Source: Bacillus methanolicus MGA3 (GTDB taxonomy: Bacteria; Bacillota; Bacilli; Bacillales; Cytobacillaceae). From it: a stretch of 64,000 nt of DNA. The notes beneath the pieces are model-generated. The model was not told the origin of the DNA. It did no database searches and saw only the letters and a program-made list of their open reading frames with translations. The position numbers and the translations under genes are program-made. Of this stretch, positions 9,256 through 18,437 are shown one piece after another. The first letter of the stretch is position 1. The number at the start of each line of letters is the position of its first letter. The stretch covers positions 1,906,843 to 1,970,842 of the forward strand of contig NZ_CP007739.1 of the NCBI RefSeq assembly GCF_000724485.1, read 5' to 3'.

Positions 9256-9863
9256 GATATTCTCACTCCTTTTGCATTTTCAATGAACGCTGCTATTTTT
9301 TTTAAATCCTTTTTTCCGTCTGTTTCTACACCGCTGCTTACATCAACCATAAACGGCTGAACAATCCGAATAGCCGTGCAAACATTGTCAGGAGTTAATC
9401 CGCCTGCTAATATGATCTTTTTTTCTGATTGAATCCCTTCTGCGATTCGCCAATCAAACTTGATGCCATTTCCCCCGCGGTATTTCCCCTTTGGACTGTC
9501 AAGAAGAATGTAGTCGCATGGAAAATCGTTCAGTTTTCGTAAACCTTCGCGGTTTTCAATGCTTAAGGCTTTTATTACCGGAACGGAAAATCCATTGCAA
9601 AATTCCGGTGACTCATCCCCATGAAGCTGGATCATATTTAATCCAGCTTCATCCACTGTTGCCTCGATCACTTCTTTTTCCTCATTAACAAACACGCCGA
9701 CTTTCATCACATCCGAAGGAAGCATTAAAGTGATCTCTTTTGCATTCATAGGGGAAATTTTCCGTTTGCTTTCGGCAAAAACAAAGCCAATCGCGTCTGC
9801 ACCTGCCTTGACTGCTTCAAGAGCAGTTTCACGGTCTGTGATGCCGCAAATTTTTACTTTCAT
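9252..9863 (-). CDS. trpF: Phosphoribosylanthranilate isomerase
   Basis: A 203-residue barrel enzyme converting phosphoribosylanthranilate to its carboxyphenylamino-deoxyribulose form. The catalytic Cys is in KICGITD at the N-terminus; the general-acid Asp lies in the [10 protein letters not shown] segment. It is coupled to trpC upstream and trpB downstream by 4-bp overlaps. Separate trpC and trpF, as here, is the usual Bacillus arrangement. Confidence 0.96.
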   Translation of the reverse strand: MKVKICGITDRETALEAVKAGADAIGFVFAESKRKISPMNAKEITLMLPSDVMKVGVFVNEEKEVIEATVDEAGLNMIQLHGDESPEFCNGFSVPVIKALSIENREGLRKLNDFPCDYILLDSPKGKYRGGNGIKFDWRIAEGIQSEKKIILAGGLTPDNVCTAIRIVQPFMVDVSSGVETDGKKDLKKIAAFIENAKGVRIS

Positions 9864-10648
9864 GACTGCTTCACCCCTAATAGAGGCATTTTCATTTGCT
9901 TAAACATATTTTCCAGATTATTTCCCGTCATGAATGATTCTCCAACCAAAATTCCATTTGCCCCTGAGCGAACCACTCTCTCCACATCCTCATGCGTTTT
10001 TATACCGCTTTCGCTGATCAGAAATGCTCCCGATTCCTTGACTTTCGGGGCTAATTTTTCCGTAACGGCAAGATCAACTTCAAACGTCTTTAAATTCCGG
10101 TTATTGACGCCGATTAATTTCGTACCAGTCTTTAAAGCTTTCTCCAGTTCTTCTTCATTGTGAACTTCAACTAATACCTCTAGCTCTTTGGCAATTGCAT
10201 AGTTATATAGATCTTTCAGTCTTGGTTCCGAAAGAGCCGCAGCAATCAAGAGAATCATGTTTGCTCCGGATGCATATGCCTGGTCAATTTGGATCGGATC
10301 AATAATAAAATCTTTGCACAAAATCGGCACATTGACAGCCTTCCTAACTGCCTCAAGGTCACTGAACGACCCTTTAAAATAAGGAGCATCCGTCAACACC
10401 GAAATGGCATCAGCACCAAAACGTTCATACGCTTTCGCCTGTTCAACCGGATCGAGCCCGGCATTAATATCTCCCTTTGAAGGGGAAGCCCTCTTATATT
10501 CGGCGATAATAGCAACTTCTTTCGATTTTTCAAGGATTGATGTAAAAGACCTTTTTTCATTGTGTTGGACAATGTCAGGCTTTGCTGCTTTCAATCTTGT
10601 TATTTCCTGTTTCTTCGTTTCGAGAATTTTATCTAAAATCGTTCCCAC
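9860..10648 (-). CDS. trpC: Indole-3-glycerol-phosphate synthase
   Basis: A 262-residue barrel enzyme closing the indole ring. Diagnostic motifs: AEYKRASPSKG (catalytic Lys), CKDFIIDPIQI, LVEVHNEEEL, IGVNNRNLKTFEVD and ISESGI. Length and order are standard. The stop of trpD and the start of trpC abut, again suggesting one coupled transcript. Confidence 0.97.
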   Translation of the reverse strand: MGTILDKILETKKQEITRLKAAKPDIVQHNEKRSFTSILEKSKEVAIIAEYKRASPSKGDINAGLDPVEQAKAYERFGADAISVLTDAPYFKGSFSDLEAVRKAVNVPILCKDFIIDPIQIDQAYASGANMILLIAAALSEPRLKDLYNYAIAKELEVLVEVHNEEELEKALKTGTKLIGVNNRNLKTFEVDLAVTEKLAPKVKESGAFLISESGIKTHEDVERVVRSGANGILVGESFMTGNNLENMFKQMKMPLLGVKQS

Positions 10649-11674
10649 TTAGATCACCTCTATTTGAATTGCCTTGCTTTTTTCAATAAGCTGCTGGAGC
10701 TTCTCATACGCCGCACCTGAATCAATGCTTTCTTTTGCCAGCTGAATTCCTTCCTCAATGGATTTCGCTTTTCCGGCGGCAAAAATGCCAATTCCGGCGT
10801 TAAGAAGAACGGTATCACGCTTAGCCCCTTTTTCGCCTTTCAATATATTTGTTAAAATTTCGGCGTTTTCCTTCGCGTCTCCGCCGCGGATTGCTTCATT
10901 TTTATAAACAGACAGACCGACATCTTCAGGATGGATAGTCATTTTCCGAATTGACCCTTCTTCAAGCACAACTAAATGGTTTTCTCCTTGAAGAGACGCT
11001 TCATCCATAAATCCAGCACCGTTCAAAACGACAGCACGTTTTCTTCCTAATGCGTTTAAAACTTCAGCAAACATCCCGATCAAATCGCGGCGATAAATAC
11101 CGAGCAATTGGTATTCAAGATCGATTGGATTTGTCAAGGGACCTATCAAGTTAAAAATTGTTGGAATTCTCAAGTCTCGTCTTACTTTCATTATTCGCTT
11201 GATCCGAGGGTGAACATTTGGGGCAAACAAAAAGGCAATACCGATTTCTTCCATTAATTCCTCTGTTCGTTCAGGCGGCAAATGTATATTCACCCCTAAA
11301 TGTTCAAGAACATCTGCACTTCCTGTCTTGCTTGAAATGCTCCGGTTTCCATGTTTGGCGACCGGAATCCCCGCACCGGCCAATACAAATGCAGAAGTTG
11401 TGCTAATATTAAAACTTTTCGAACCGTCACCGCCCGTTCCGCAATTATCCATAACATTGGGAATTTTCTTTCTAAATGGAAGAGAATGTTCCCTGAGAGC
11501 CTTTACTAATCCGGCAATTTCGTTTACGGTTTCTCCTTTTGTTTTTAATCCGATCAAGAAAGCGGCAATTTCACTGTCAGTAACTTCTTCGGAAAATAGA
11601 AAGCTGACAGCTTCCTTCATCTCATATTCTGTTAATGATTCTCCTTCAGTTAATTTTTGAAGAAATGCTTTCAT
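10649..11674 (-). CDS. trpD: Anthranilate phosphoribosyltransferase
   Basis: A 341-residue enzyme transferring phosphoribose from PRPP to anthranilate. The PRPP-binding glycine-rich stretch is [17 protein letters not shown], followed by [18 protein letters not shown]. The start at 11674 lies inside the end of trpG (29-bp overlap), so translation is probably coupled. Confidence 0.97.
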   Translation of the reverse strand: MKAFLQKLTEGESLTEYEMKEAVSFLFSEEVTDSEIAAFLIGLKTKGETVNEIAGLVKALREHSLPFRKKIPNVMDNCGTGGDGSKSFNISTTSAFVLAGAGIPVAKHGNRSISSKTGSADVLEHLGVNIHLPPERTEELMEEIGIAFLFAPNVHPRIKRIMKVRRDLRIPTIFNLIGPLTNPIDLEYQLLGIYRRDLIGMFAEVLNALGRKRAVVLNGAGFMDEASLQGENHLVVLEEGSIRKMTIHPEDVGLSVYKNEAIRGGDAKENAEILTNILKGEKGAKRDTVLLNAGIGIFAAGKAKSIEEGIQLAKESIDSGAAYEKLQQLIEKSKAIQIEVI

Positions 11675-12257
11675 GACTGCTCTCCCTTCTGATATTTTTT
11701 AAAAAGTTGTTTATGATTTTCTTACCTGTTTTAGTTCCCACTGACTCCGGATGGAATTGGAGACCGTAAAGTGGGCAGGATTCGTGTTTAATCGCCATAA
11801 TTTCGTTATCATCCATTGATCTTGCAAGGATCTTAAAGACTCCCGGCAGCGTGCCGTTTTGAATCACTAACGAATGATAACGCATGACTTCTACCGGCTG
11901 AGGCAAATATTCGAATAAAAAGGATCCGGTATGAGTCAATTTTGATGTTTTTCCATGCATAACTTTGCCGGCCTTTTCAATCACAGCTCCGAAAGCATAA
12001 CCAATTGCTTGATGGCCGAGGCATATACCAAGAATTGGAGTTTTTCGATAAAATGCTTTTATGATATCTACACATATTCCTGCAGCTTCAGGTCTTCCAG
12101 GTCCCGGCGACAGGACAATCGCCCCGGGATTTAGCTTTTCGATTTCCTTCAGGTTGATTTGGTCATTCCTTGCCACCTTTACGTCCTCGCCTAATTCTCC
12201 AAGATATTGATATAAATTGAATGTAAATGAATCATAATTGTCGATTAACAGTATCAT
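11646..12257 (-). CDS. trpG: Anthranilate synthase glutaminase component
   Basis: A 203-residue class I glutamine amidotransferase that supplies ammonia to TrpE. The nucleophile Cys is in [10 protein letters not shown], with the oxyanion loop [11 protein letters not shown] and the His-Glu pair in [10 protein letters not shown]. In B. subtilis the shared PabA/TrpG lies in the folate operon and the trp operon lacks it; here it is inside the trp operon, overlapping trpE by 4 bp and trpD by 29 bp. It may still also serve p-aminobenzoate synthesis if no other pabA exists. Confidence 0.95.
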   Translation of the reverse strand: MILLIDNYDSFTFNLYQYLGELGEDVKVARNDQINLKEIEKLNPGAIVLSPGPGRPEAAGICVDIIKAFYRKTPILGICLGHQAIGYAFGAVIEKAGKVMHGKTSKLTHTGSFLFEYLPQPVEVMRYHSLVIQNGTLPGVFKILARSMDDNEIMAIKHESCPLYGLQFHPESVGTKTGKKIINNFLKNIRRESSHESISSKIN

Positions 12258-13648
12258 TTATGATCCTCCAAAAATGCTCTTAATTTATGAAGTGTTTCTT
12301 CGTATTCTTTTTCCGGGATCGAGTCATGGACAATCCCTGCACCTGCCTGTATATAAGCCTTATTGTTTTTTACAAGCATCGTTCTGATCGCGAGTGCAAA
12401 GTCCATATTTCCATTTGCGGAAAAGTAGCCGATCGCTCCTGAATAAACGCCTCTTTTTACTTCTTCAAGCTCATTTATAATTTCCATTGCCCTTATTTTT
12501 GGCGCCCCGGACACTGTCCCGGCCGGAAGGCAAGATATTAGTGCATCGACAGGTGTATATTGTTGCTTTAACGTTCCGCTCACTTCAGAGACAAGATGCA
12601 TGACATGTTTGTATTTTTCAACTTCCATATATTTTTCAAGGTGAATGCTTCCAAATTCACAAACTCTGCCAAGGTCATTGCGGCCAAGATCAACTAGCAT
12701 CCGGTGTTCGGCAAGTTCTTTTTCATCCTCCATTAGTTCCTTCTCCAGTCTTTTGTCTTCTTCCTCACTTTTGCCGCGAGGCCTTGTTCCGGCGATTGGG
12801 TTTGTCGTAATTTTCGTTTGAACTTTTTTTACGATGCTTTCCGGAGAAGCGCCGGCAACGGCATAGTCTTCAAAATCAAGGTAGTACATGTATGGTGATG
12901 GATTATCAATTCTTAATTTCCGGTAAAACGAAAACGGGTCCCCTTCAATCTCTGCTTCCAGTCGCTGCGACAGTACAACCTGAAAGATATCTCCTTCAAG
13001 TATGTAGTTCTTTGCGATTTTTACTTTTTCAATAAAATCTTCTTTCTTCATGAAAGCTTTAAAAGATGATATCGAAGCTTTTCTAGCGGGAGTGATGTCG
13101 GAACCATTCAATACTTCTTCCTTTCGTTTAAGAACTTTTTTTCTGATCTGTTCACTTGTTGTTTCCGGCTGAATCGGCGTTCCGATAAAGAATACCTTTT
13201 GCTCCAAATGGTCATAAACGATCAATTCTTCGAAAAACATAAGATGTACATCAGGCACCTGCAAATCATCATCAAGTTCCTTTCCAACTCGTTCGTATTG
13301 ACGAATTGCATCATAGGCCACATATCCTACCGCCCCGCCAATAAAAGGGATATCTTTCACCGATTGATTTTTATTCGGGAGAAATGCTTTTAATACTTCA
13401 AGCGGTTTTTCATCTTTAATTTTTCTGACTTTTCCTTTTACGATTTCTGTCGTTTTCCCGTAACCTTTCAGCTCAAAAGCCGGTTCTGCCCCGATAAATG
13501 AATACCGTCCGGTTTTTTCATGCTTCAATGAACTTTCCAGCAAAAACTTTTTCTTTCCAGATATTCTTTGAAAAATCGAGATCGGCGTCAGTGTATCTCC
13601 TTCCAGTTCAACAAAGATCAATTCATCCGTGTTAAGCATATTCTTCAA
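12254..13648 (-). CDS. trpE: Anthranilate synthase component I
   Basis: A chorismate-using enzyme of about 464 residues that makes anthranilate with ammonia from TrpG. The feedback-inhibition motif LLES is in [19 protein letters not shown]; catalytic signatures include [36 protein letters not shown] and [17 protein letters not shown]. The chosen start is TTG at 13646-13648, nine bases after AAAGGAG; an ATG at 13639 follows in frame. A longer frame to 13759 runs into the leader and is rejected. First gene of the operon, directly behind the T-box terminator. Confidence 0.95.
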   Translation of the reverse strand: MKNMLNTDELIFVELEGDTLTPISIFQRISGKKKFLLESSLKHEKTGRYSFIGAEPAFELKGYGKTTEIVKGKVRKIKDEKPLEVLKAFLPNKNQSVKDIPFIGGAVGYVAYDAIRQYERVGKELDDDLQVPDVHLMFFEELIVYDHLEQKVFFIGTPIQPETTSEQIRKKVLKRKEEVLNGSDITPARKASISSFKAFMKKEDFIEKVKIAKNYILEGDIFQVVLSQRLEAEIEGDPFSFYRKLRIDNPSPYMYYLDFEDYAVAGASPESIVKKVQTKITTNPIAGTRPRGKSEEEDKRLEKELMEDEKELAEHRMLVDLGRNDLGRVCEFGSIHLEKYMEVEKYKHVMHLVSEVSGTLKQQYTPVDALISCLPAGTVSGAPKIRAMEIINELEEVKRGVYSGAIGYFSANGNMDFALAIRTMLVKNNKAYIQAGAGIVHDSIPEKEYEETLHKLRAFLEDHK

Positions 13649-13678
13649 AAGGCATTGCTCCTTTCTTTTTGCGAAAAT

Positions 13679-14110
13679 AAAAAAGTCCTCTATACGCACA
13701 GAAATTGTGCGTATAGAGGACGGTATCGTCGGACCGCGGTGCCACCTCTTTTGGAGCAATTAGATCGCTCCCTCTCTTCAGGTACATGAAAGACGACTTG
13801 AGTTTTAAGCGAACTCTGCCTTTCGCATTATCCAGCTACGGCTTTTAGCCCCTCGGGGTCATAAGCCGTCTCCTTTCGGAAATCAGGTTTTTCTGCAGGA
13901 ACACATTTTTGCCTGTCGAGCTAAGCGAGTCGCATCCGTCTTTCTTTATACCCTATCCTTTTAACGGTGGAATTCCGTGCAGCCCTACTAAAGTTCAGGC
14001 TGCCTCTCGTAAGCCCATTCAGCTGAATCCTTCATACCGGCTCTCACCTGGCCCGGCTCTCTGTCATGAAGTTCCTTCAACTTACTATTCTTACTCATCG
14101 ATTTACCATT
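13679..14110 (-). promoter_or_regulatory. T-box leader, proximal copy (trp operon)
   Basis: Proximal of two T-box riboswitches upstream of trpE. Seen on the minus strand: Stem I elements (CAGAGAGCCGGG, GGTGAGAGCCGG, GAATGGGC), the T-box proper AGGTGGCACCGCGGTCC (about 13731-13748), and a terminator hairpin at 13685-13721 (CCTCTATACGCACA stem) followed by a T-run. Uncharged tRNA should favour the antiterminator. Aligned with the distal copy, the specifier triplet at 14032-14034 reads TGA rather than TGG. The stem around it could also pair differently (CTTCAT with ATGAAG), so the specifier is uncertain. Confidence 0.85.
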
Positions 14111-14260
14111 TTCTTTTTTGAAGTAAAAGCGGAGCTGCGCTACAATGAATAGAATGCTAAATTGAAAAAGTTTAAAACCTAGTTCAGCTCAGACCGTCTT
14201 ATTATGGGAACCTATTTCCATGTTATGTTGGGAATTTAAAAGCCATGCAAATTTTCTGAA

Positions 14261-14543
14261 AAACAAAAAGGGTTTCAAGCCTGTAAAGGACGAGAAACCC
14301 GTGGTGCCACCTTCATTAGCTGAAAAATCAGCTCACTTTATCGGTATCAAAGCATCATGCTTGAATACCTGTCTCTTGTAACGATGAGACCGTTCGCCAA
14401 AGCCTACTGCTCCTTAAAGAGGTTCGGTTTGGAGGCTCGGAAGCCCATTCGCTATTACTTCCACACTGATTTGCACCAACCATCAGCTCTCTGCAGTTTC
14501 CATAATAGCTACTCTTCTTCGTCAACGCCGTTTCCTTTTATTG
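14261..14543 (-). promoter_or_regulatory. T-box leader, distal copy (trp operon)
   Basis: First-transcribed T-box. Stem I base GCTATTA/TAATAGC pairs perfectly; the distal part reads CAGAGAGCTGATGGTTGGTG; the specifier loop contains TGG (14461-14463), the Trp codon; GAATGGGC follows. The T-box sequence AGGTGGCACCACGGG lies near 14297-14311, and the terminator hairpin GGGTTTC/GAAACCC at 14270-14300 ends in a T-run. No obvious second promoter is seen between the two leaders, so both probably act in series on one RNA. Confidence 0.9.
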
Positions 14544-14549
14544 ATTTTC

Positions 14550-14578
14550 ATCTTATGATGGTATAAAGAAAATGTCAA
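14550..14578 (-). promoter_or_regulatory. Sigma-A promoter of the trp operon
   Basis: TTGACA at 14573-14578 and TAAGAT at 14550-14555 on the minus strand, spaced exactly 17 bp. Transcription would begin near 14543, just ahead of the distal T-box leader. Confidence 0.85.
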
Positions 14579-14596
14579 GAGGATTTATAAAAAAAT

Positions 14597-15252
14597 TTAG
14601 TTTTTTCTGATTAAAAGTTCTTCTAATTTTTTCCGCCAAACCGGTGCCAACTCTTTAACTTCTAGGATTTTTTCAATTCCGGCAATATTTTTTCGGTCAT
14701 GAAAATAAATGTGGTTTGCATACAAAATGGATACCTTGTGACTGTTTCGTTCAAGAAGTTCTATCGTTGATTCTTTATCAACATCCCTTCTTTAAGAACC
14801 CTGAAGAAATAGCCTGTAAATCCTGTTTCCACTACTCTTTTCATCAATTGTTCGATTCCATTGTGTTTTGATATCGTTGAACATGGGATTCGGCCTTGGG
14901 AAACTTGAATTACAGCTTCTTCAAGTTTATAAATATCGCCTATATATACCTCGTTTTCACACATGCCGCTAACAGTAATATTTTCTCCAAAGGCTGGCAT
15001 TTTCAACGTTGCAGAGAATTCCTTTTCCCACTTTTCGTAATGTTCAAACGGATAAAGACAAACCGCTCGTTCCGGTCCGCCGTGAAATTCAGGATTGGCT
15101 ACACCATCACCAATAAATCCTTCTTTTGTTAACAATACTTCTTGAATTTCTGTCTTTCCGATTCCTGATTTTACTTCTTTGCCATTCCAAATGTAATCCT
15201 TAGGCATTCCCACACGTAAAGATCGCAATTGTCTCTTGTTTGCCACAGCCAT
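14597..15252 (-). pseudogene. yflK: MOSC-domain protein (YflK-like), frameshifted
   Basis: A MOSC/YiiM-like protein; the family handles molybdenum-cofactor sulfur or N-hydroxylated substrates. The first 163 residues carry FIGDGVANPEFHGGPERAV, FGENITVSG, IGDIYKL and SQGRIPC, whose Cys is the family's conserved residue. At about 14785-14787 the frame breaks: one more G in the GGG run would join it to a C-terminal 3-alpha part in another frame (DVDKESTIELLERN to WRKKLEELLIRKN) ending at 14597. The combined length (about 218 residues) matches YflK. Either a real loss of the C-terminal helical domain or a homopolymer error. Confidence 0.8.
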
Positions 15253-15500
15253 TTCTCCTCCGTTTTATCCACCTGCTTCCATTTTATCATGAACCTCTCC
15301 CATCTACACTCCTTTTAGAAGCGGGATTTTCAGCGCCGCCAATCAAAGTGGAAAAAAAGGACCCTTTAATCAAACGAGTGATATGGTGTTAAAAAAATGC
15401 TTGCTGGCAATTTTTTTCTCAGAATGCCAATGATTTTGTCTTCTAGAAATCAAAAAAACGCAAATAGTAAGTAATAGAATTCAAAAGGCAGGTTATTGAG

Positions 15501-16766
15501 ATGGAACATTTAGAAAAGATCCCAAAAGGAGTCGCAAAAGAAAAGTCAGACCGAGTAAAACATGACCTACTTGATAAGCGCTGGGCAATTTTATCCCTTT
15601 CATCCATTCCCCTTGTAATGACTCTTGGGAATTCAATGCTTATTCCGGTACTGCCGATGATGGAAAGAGAGTTAACTATTTCTTCTTTTCAGTCGAGCTT
15701 GATCATAACGGTTTATTCTGTCGTTGCAATTTTTCTCATTCCAATTGCCGGTTTTTTATCGGATCATATCGGCCGCAAAAAAGTCATCATTCCAAGCCTT
15801 TTAATTGCAGGTATTGGCGGAATCATTTCCGGATGGGCATCCTGGCAGATGAATGATGGGTACTGGCTTATTCTCATTGGCAGAGCACTGCAAGGAGTTG
15901 GTGCTGCAGGGGCTGCCCCGATTGTTATGCCGCTTGTTGGAGATATGTTTCAAAGCGAAGATGAAGTTAGCAGTTCTCTCGGCATGATTGAAACTTCGAA
16001 CACACTAGGGAAAGTTCTAAGCCCTATTTTAGGTTCATTTTTGGCCGGGTTTATATGGTTTTTGCCTTTTTTTGCATTTCCGTTTTTTTGTGCAATCTCT
16101 ATTCTACTTATGTTTTTCCTTGTAAAAACGCCAAATTCAAATGAAGATCCGATGCCTTTCAAACTTTTTTTTCAAAAAGTGAAAGATATTTTTAAAAACA
16201 ACGGTCGCTGGCTATGCGCCACTTTCTTGATTGGCGCAATTTTAATGTTTGTACTATTTGGAGTTTTGTTTTACTTGTCAGATGTTTTGGAAAAGAACTA
16301 TGATATTAAGAATATCAAGAAAGGGCTGCTTTTAGCCGTTCCTCTTGGAGCACTCTGTCTTTCATCTTACATTACCGGCAAAAATATTAAAGAAAACAAA
16401 GTGCTTATGAAATGGATTACATTTGGTGGAACCTTGCTGCTTGCTGCTTCAATTGCCGCTCTAAGCTTTTCTAAAGGGTTATGGTTTATCATTGCAATGT
16501 TTTTCTTAAGCGGAGTCGGAATCGGAGCAGTGCTTCCTTGCCTTGATGCATTGATAACAGAAGGGATTGAAAAGGAGCAAAGAGGAACAATCACTTCGAT
16601 CTACAGTTCCATGCGGTTTGTAGGGGTTGCAGCAGGCCCTCCCGCCATTGCCATTCTTATGAAGAACACCGAACATTCATTATTTTTTCTTTTAAGCGGC
16701 TTAAGCATCCTTGCCACACTAGCCACATTTATGGCCATAAAACCTGAAAAAGAGAAAGCAAGTTAA
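15501..16766 (+). CDS. MFS transporter, multidrug-type (DHA1)
   Basis: A 421-residue major facilitator superfamily protein with twelve predicted membrane spans. The loop 2-3 motif GFLSDHIGRKKVIIP and the motif-C-like segment IGRALQGVGAAGAAPIVMPL mark the drug/proton antiporter branch, similar in length and plan to B. subtilis YitG and YmfD. A charged N-terminal tail of about 25 residues precedes span 1. The ribosome site is weak. It is a single-gene unit ending in a strong terminator. The substrate cannot be inferred. Confidence 0.85.
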   Translation: MEHLEKIPKGVAKEKSDRVKHDLLDKRWAILSLSSIPLVMTLGNSMLIPVLPMMERELTISSFQSSLIITVYSVVAIFLIPIAGFLSDHIGRKKVIIPSLLIAGIGGIISGWASWQMNDGYWLILIGRALQGVGAAGAAPIVMPLVGDMFQSEDEVSSSLGMIETSNTLGKVLSPILGSFLAGFIWFLPFFAFPFFCAISILLMFFLVKTPNSNEDPMPFKLFFQKVKDIFKNNGRWLCATFLIGAILMFVLFGVLFYLSDVLEKNYDIKNIKKGLLLAVPLGALCLSSYITGKNIKENKVLMKWITFGGTLLLAASIAALSFSKGLWFIIAMFFLSGVGIGAVLPCLDALITEGIEKEQRGTITSIYSSMRFVGVAAGPPAIAILMKNTEHSLFFLLSGLSILATLATFMAIKPEKEKAS

Positions 16767-16767
16767 T

Positions 16768-16798
16768 CCGCATTGGAAAACATCCAATGCGGTTTTTT
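16768..16798 (+). terminator. Rho-independent terminator
   Basis: Perfect stem CCGCATTGG/CCAATGCGG followed by TTTTTT, directly after the MFS gene. Confidence 0.9.
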
Positions 16799-16802
16799 AT
16801 TG

Positions 16803-16907
16803 TCCTGATTAATGCGCCAATTTTGAGCATATATGAGCGAGTTTTTGAGATTTGTGATCCACTTTTGAAGTTTTATGAGCCACTTTCGAACACTTATGAT
16901 CCACATT
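16803..16907. repeat. Degenerate 21-bp tandem array A (five units)
   Basis: Five consecutive units, each exactly 21 bp (starts 16803, 16824, 16845, 16866, 16887). The shared part is close to TTATGAkCCACTTT, with the remaining 6-7 bp variable. The array fills the space between two convergent genes and their terminators. Non-coding as far as can be seen. Confidence 0.75.
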
Positions 16908-16938
16908 ACAAAAAATACCACAGAAACAGGTTCTGTGG
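16908..16938 (-). terminator. Rho-independent terminator of the hydrolase gene
   Basis: Minus-strand stem CCACAGAA/TTCTGTGG with loop CCTGT, followed by TATTTTTTG, just downstream of the hydrolase stop codon. Confidence 0.85.
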
Positions 16939-16962
16939 CACAATTTTATCCTTTTTTATTTC

Positions 16963-17736
16963 TTAAAAACTTCTCTCAGGAACTTTTTCCATTAAAAATC
17001 CCGTGATCATTTGATTGAACAACTCCCATTTCTTCGTTGGAAGCTGGTGGGACTCATTCTTTATGATCGAAATTTGGCAATTCGTATGTTTTTTGTAAGC
17101 ACGAACATGCTGATTTACTATATCTCTTGATCCGTAAAACAACAATAAAGGAGCCTGCAGATGATGAAGACGGTCTAAGCAAGAAAAGTGAAGAGATTTT
17201 TCATAAAAATCAAACCAAGTTTTTCGATTTGCTTTTTTCATATGATGTATAATGCCATCTTGCAATTCTTTATCATCCGTATGGCTAATCGCAATTAAGT
17301 ACCTTAAAAAATCGGGAGCATGCTTTACGAAATACATACCAATCATATGTTCATATTTAAAGGCCGGAGACAACACTTGCGGAAACCCACCGGAAAGAAT
17401 GACAGCGAGCGACCGGTCCGGATATTGAAGAGCAAATTCCTGTGCAACAAGTCCTCCGGAAGAATAACCGCAAACGGCTGCACATTCTATTTCGAGAAAA
17501 TCCAACAATCCTTTAATTTCATTGGCAAATCCGGAGATCGAAACATTTCCCGCCGGGCCTGTTGTATCCCCGTGCCCGCTTAAATCAGGCAGCAAAACCC
17601 GAAAATGCTTTGAAAGCTTTTTTTGGTAAAAAAAAACTTTCCGCCCCATCGCAGGTGGGTGAATAAAAACAATCGGAACGCCTGAACCTATATCTTCAAA
17701 GAAAATGTTATTTTCTCCATGTGAAAAATAAGGCAT
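16963..17736 (-). CDS. Alpha/beta-fold hydrolase
   Basis: A hydrolase of about 257 residues with the alpha/beta fold. The oxyanion region is FIHPPAMG, the nucleophile elbow is GYSSGG, the acid is in GSRDIVN and the catalytic His in NESHQLP. No signal peptide. The ATG at 17736 is chosen because AAAGGA lies about ten bases ahead; a frame extension of seven codons lacks a site. It is a stand-alone gene with its own terminator. The substrate is unknown. Confidence 0.85.
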   Translation of the reverse strand: MPYFSHGENNIFFEDIGSGVPIVFIHPPAMGRKVFFYQKKLSKHFRVLLPDLSGHGDTTGPAGNVSISGFANEIKGLLDFLEIECAAVCGYSSGGLVAQEFALQYPDRSLAVILSGGFPQVLSPAFKYEHMIGMYFVKHAPDFLRYLIAISHTDDKELQDGIIHHMKKANRKTWFDFYEKSLHFSCLDRLHHLQAPLLLFYGSRDIVNQHVRAYKKHTNCQISIIKNESHQLPTKKWELFNQMITGFLMEKVPERSF

Positions 17737-17924
17737 ATTTTTAGTTCCTTTCAGCATATAATTAAAAAATTGGAGACTTTTTTCACATTTGAGTATATGA
17801 GCGGTTCTTTATAACTTACTATTCCATTAACGTCCCAATTTCATGCATCCATTGTTTAACCGTGACATTCTCAATTTTATATGGTATTCTTTGAAGTGAA
17901 GAAAGAACAAAATAATTAACCATT

Positions 17925-18183
17925 GAAATATAAAATGACCGCGGTGTTGCAGCACCGACGGTCACTTGCCATAGTCGTTCCCGCAGGGGTTCGGCCTATG
18001 AAACAGGATAGACCTCTCCCTCAATTTGCGGTCAAGGGAGGTCTATTTATTTTGGTTAAAAGTTAAGACAGCGATGATCAGACAAGCAAATGAAATCATC
18101 AATGTCATCGATTCAAAAACTGTCAAAAGGCCTCACCCCCTTTCACGGGGCTAGCCGACCACCCTTGCGAAACGAGCTATCGC
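17925..18183 (-). ncRNA. Structured type I toxin mRNA (predicted extent)
   Basis: Predicted transcript from just below the -10 box to a terminator hairpin made of TGACCG, GGTG, CACC, GGTCA segments followed by TTTTAT near 17928. It contains the 27-residue toxin frame, then a strong hairpin AGACCTCCCT/AGGGAGAGGTCT right after the stop codon. The 5' part (GGGTGGTCGGCTAGCCCCGTG) is also self-complementary. Similar layout is known for Bacillus type I toxin mRNAs, whose antisense RNA overlaps the 3' part; the antitoxin promoter was not identified here. Confidence 0.5.
18043..18126 (-). CDS. Holin-like type I toxin peptide
   Basis: A 27-residue peptide beginning at TTG 18124-18126 after a purine-rich GGGGGTGAGG. 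A short polar start, then MTLMISFACLIIAVLTF, one membrane helix, and a polar tail NQNK. The ESMTLMISF pattern matches the small putative holin-like toxins of Bacillus type I toxin-antitoxin systems, which depolarise the membrane when unpaired from their antisense RNA. The gene is normally missed because it is so short. Confidence 0.75.
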   Translation of the reverse strand: MTVFESMTLMISFACLIIAVLTFNQNK

Positions 18184-18189
18184 CTCATT

Positions 18190-18195
18190 AGTATA
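18190..18195 (-). promoter_or_regulatory. Extended -10 promoter of the toxin gene
   Basis: TATACT preceded by TGG gives an extended -10 element (TGnTATACT) on the minus strand. The -35 position (about 18213-18218) is poor, which fits the extended -10 type and regulation by a protein bound just upstream. Confidence 0.6.
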
Positions 18196-18216
18196 CCATA
18201 TTCTTGGCCTATTAAC

Positions 18217-18230
18217 AGAACGTGTGTTCG
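18217..18230. promoter_or_regulatory. LexA/DinR-like box
   Basis: CGAACACACGTTCT on the minus strand matches the B. subtilis LexA consensus CGAAC-N4-GTTCG at nine of ten defined positions. It abuts the -35 region of the toxin promoter, a position where LexA would block RNA polymerase. Confidence 0.6.
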
Positions 18231-18296
18231 AAATTTGTTAAATTGAGTCATTACTCCTATATATTCCAAAAAGGTTCGCCTCTCTTTTACTGAAAA

Positions 18297-18401
18297 AATG
18301 GTGGAAATATTCGAAAAGTGGTCGATAGATCACGAAAAGTTGTCGATATATTCAATAATAGATAATAAACAGCAAAAAATTGGACATAACCCGAAAGTGG
18401 T
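18297..18401. repeat. Degenerate 21-bp tandem array B
   Basis: Units of 21 bp starting at 18297, 18318, 18339, 18360 and 18381. The best two read GTGGTCGATAGATCACGAAA and GTTGTCGATATATTCAATAA (first 20 bp). The common part AAAGTGGTCGATA matches the reverse complement of the array A consensus (AAAGTGGmTCATAA), so A and B look like one family in opposite orientation. The last two units are weak. Confidence 0.5.
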
Positions 18402-18437
18402 TCATGCCAAAAAAAAAAAGAGGCCCGTCTTTTTGTC

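Noticed and set aside
13622..13650. Seven-codon frame MPFEEYA overlapping the trpE start as a leader peptide
   Set aside because: Its ATG is only two bases from the ribosome site, it has no Trp codon, and T-box control makes a leader peptide unnecessary.
12254..13759. Longer trpE start at 13759
   Set aside because: The extension lies inside the T-box and terminator region and lacks a ribosome site.
16803..16907. Array A as a CRISPR array
   Set aside because: Units are 21 bp with no spacer between near-identical repeats, the sequence itself varies, and no cas genes are present.
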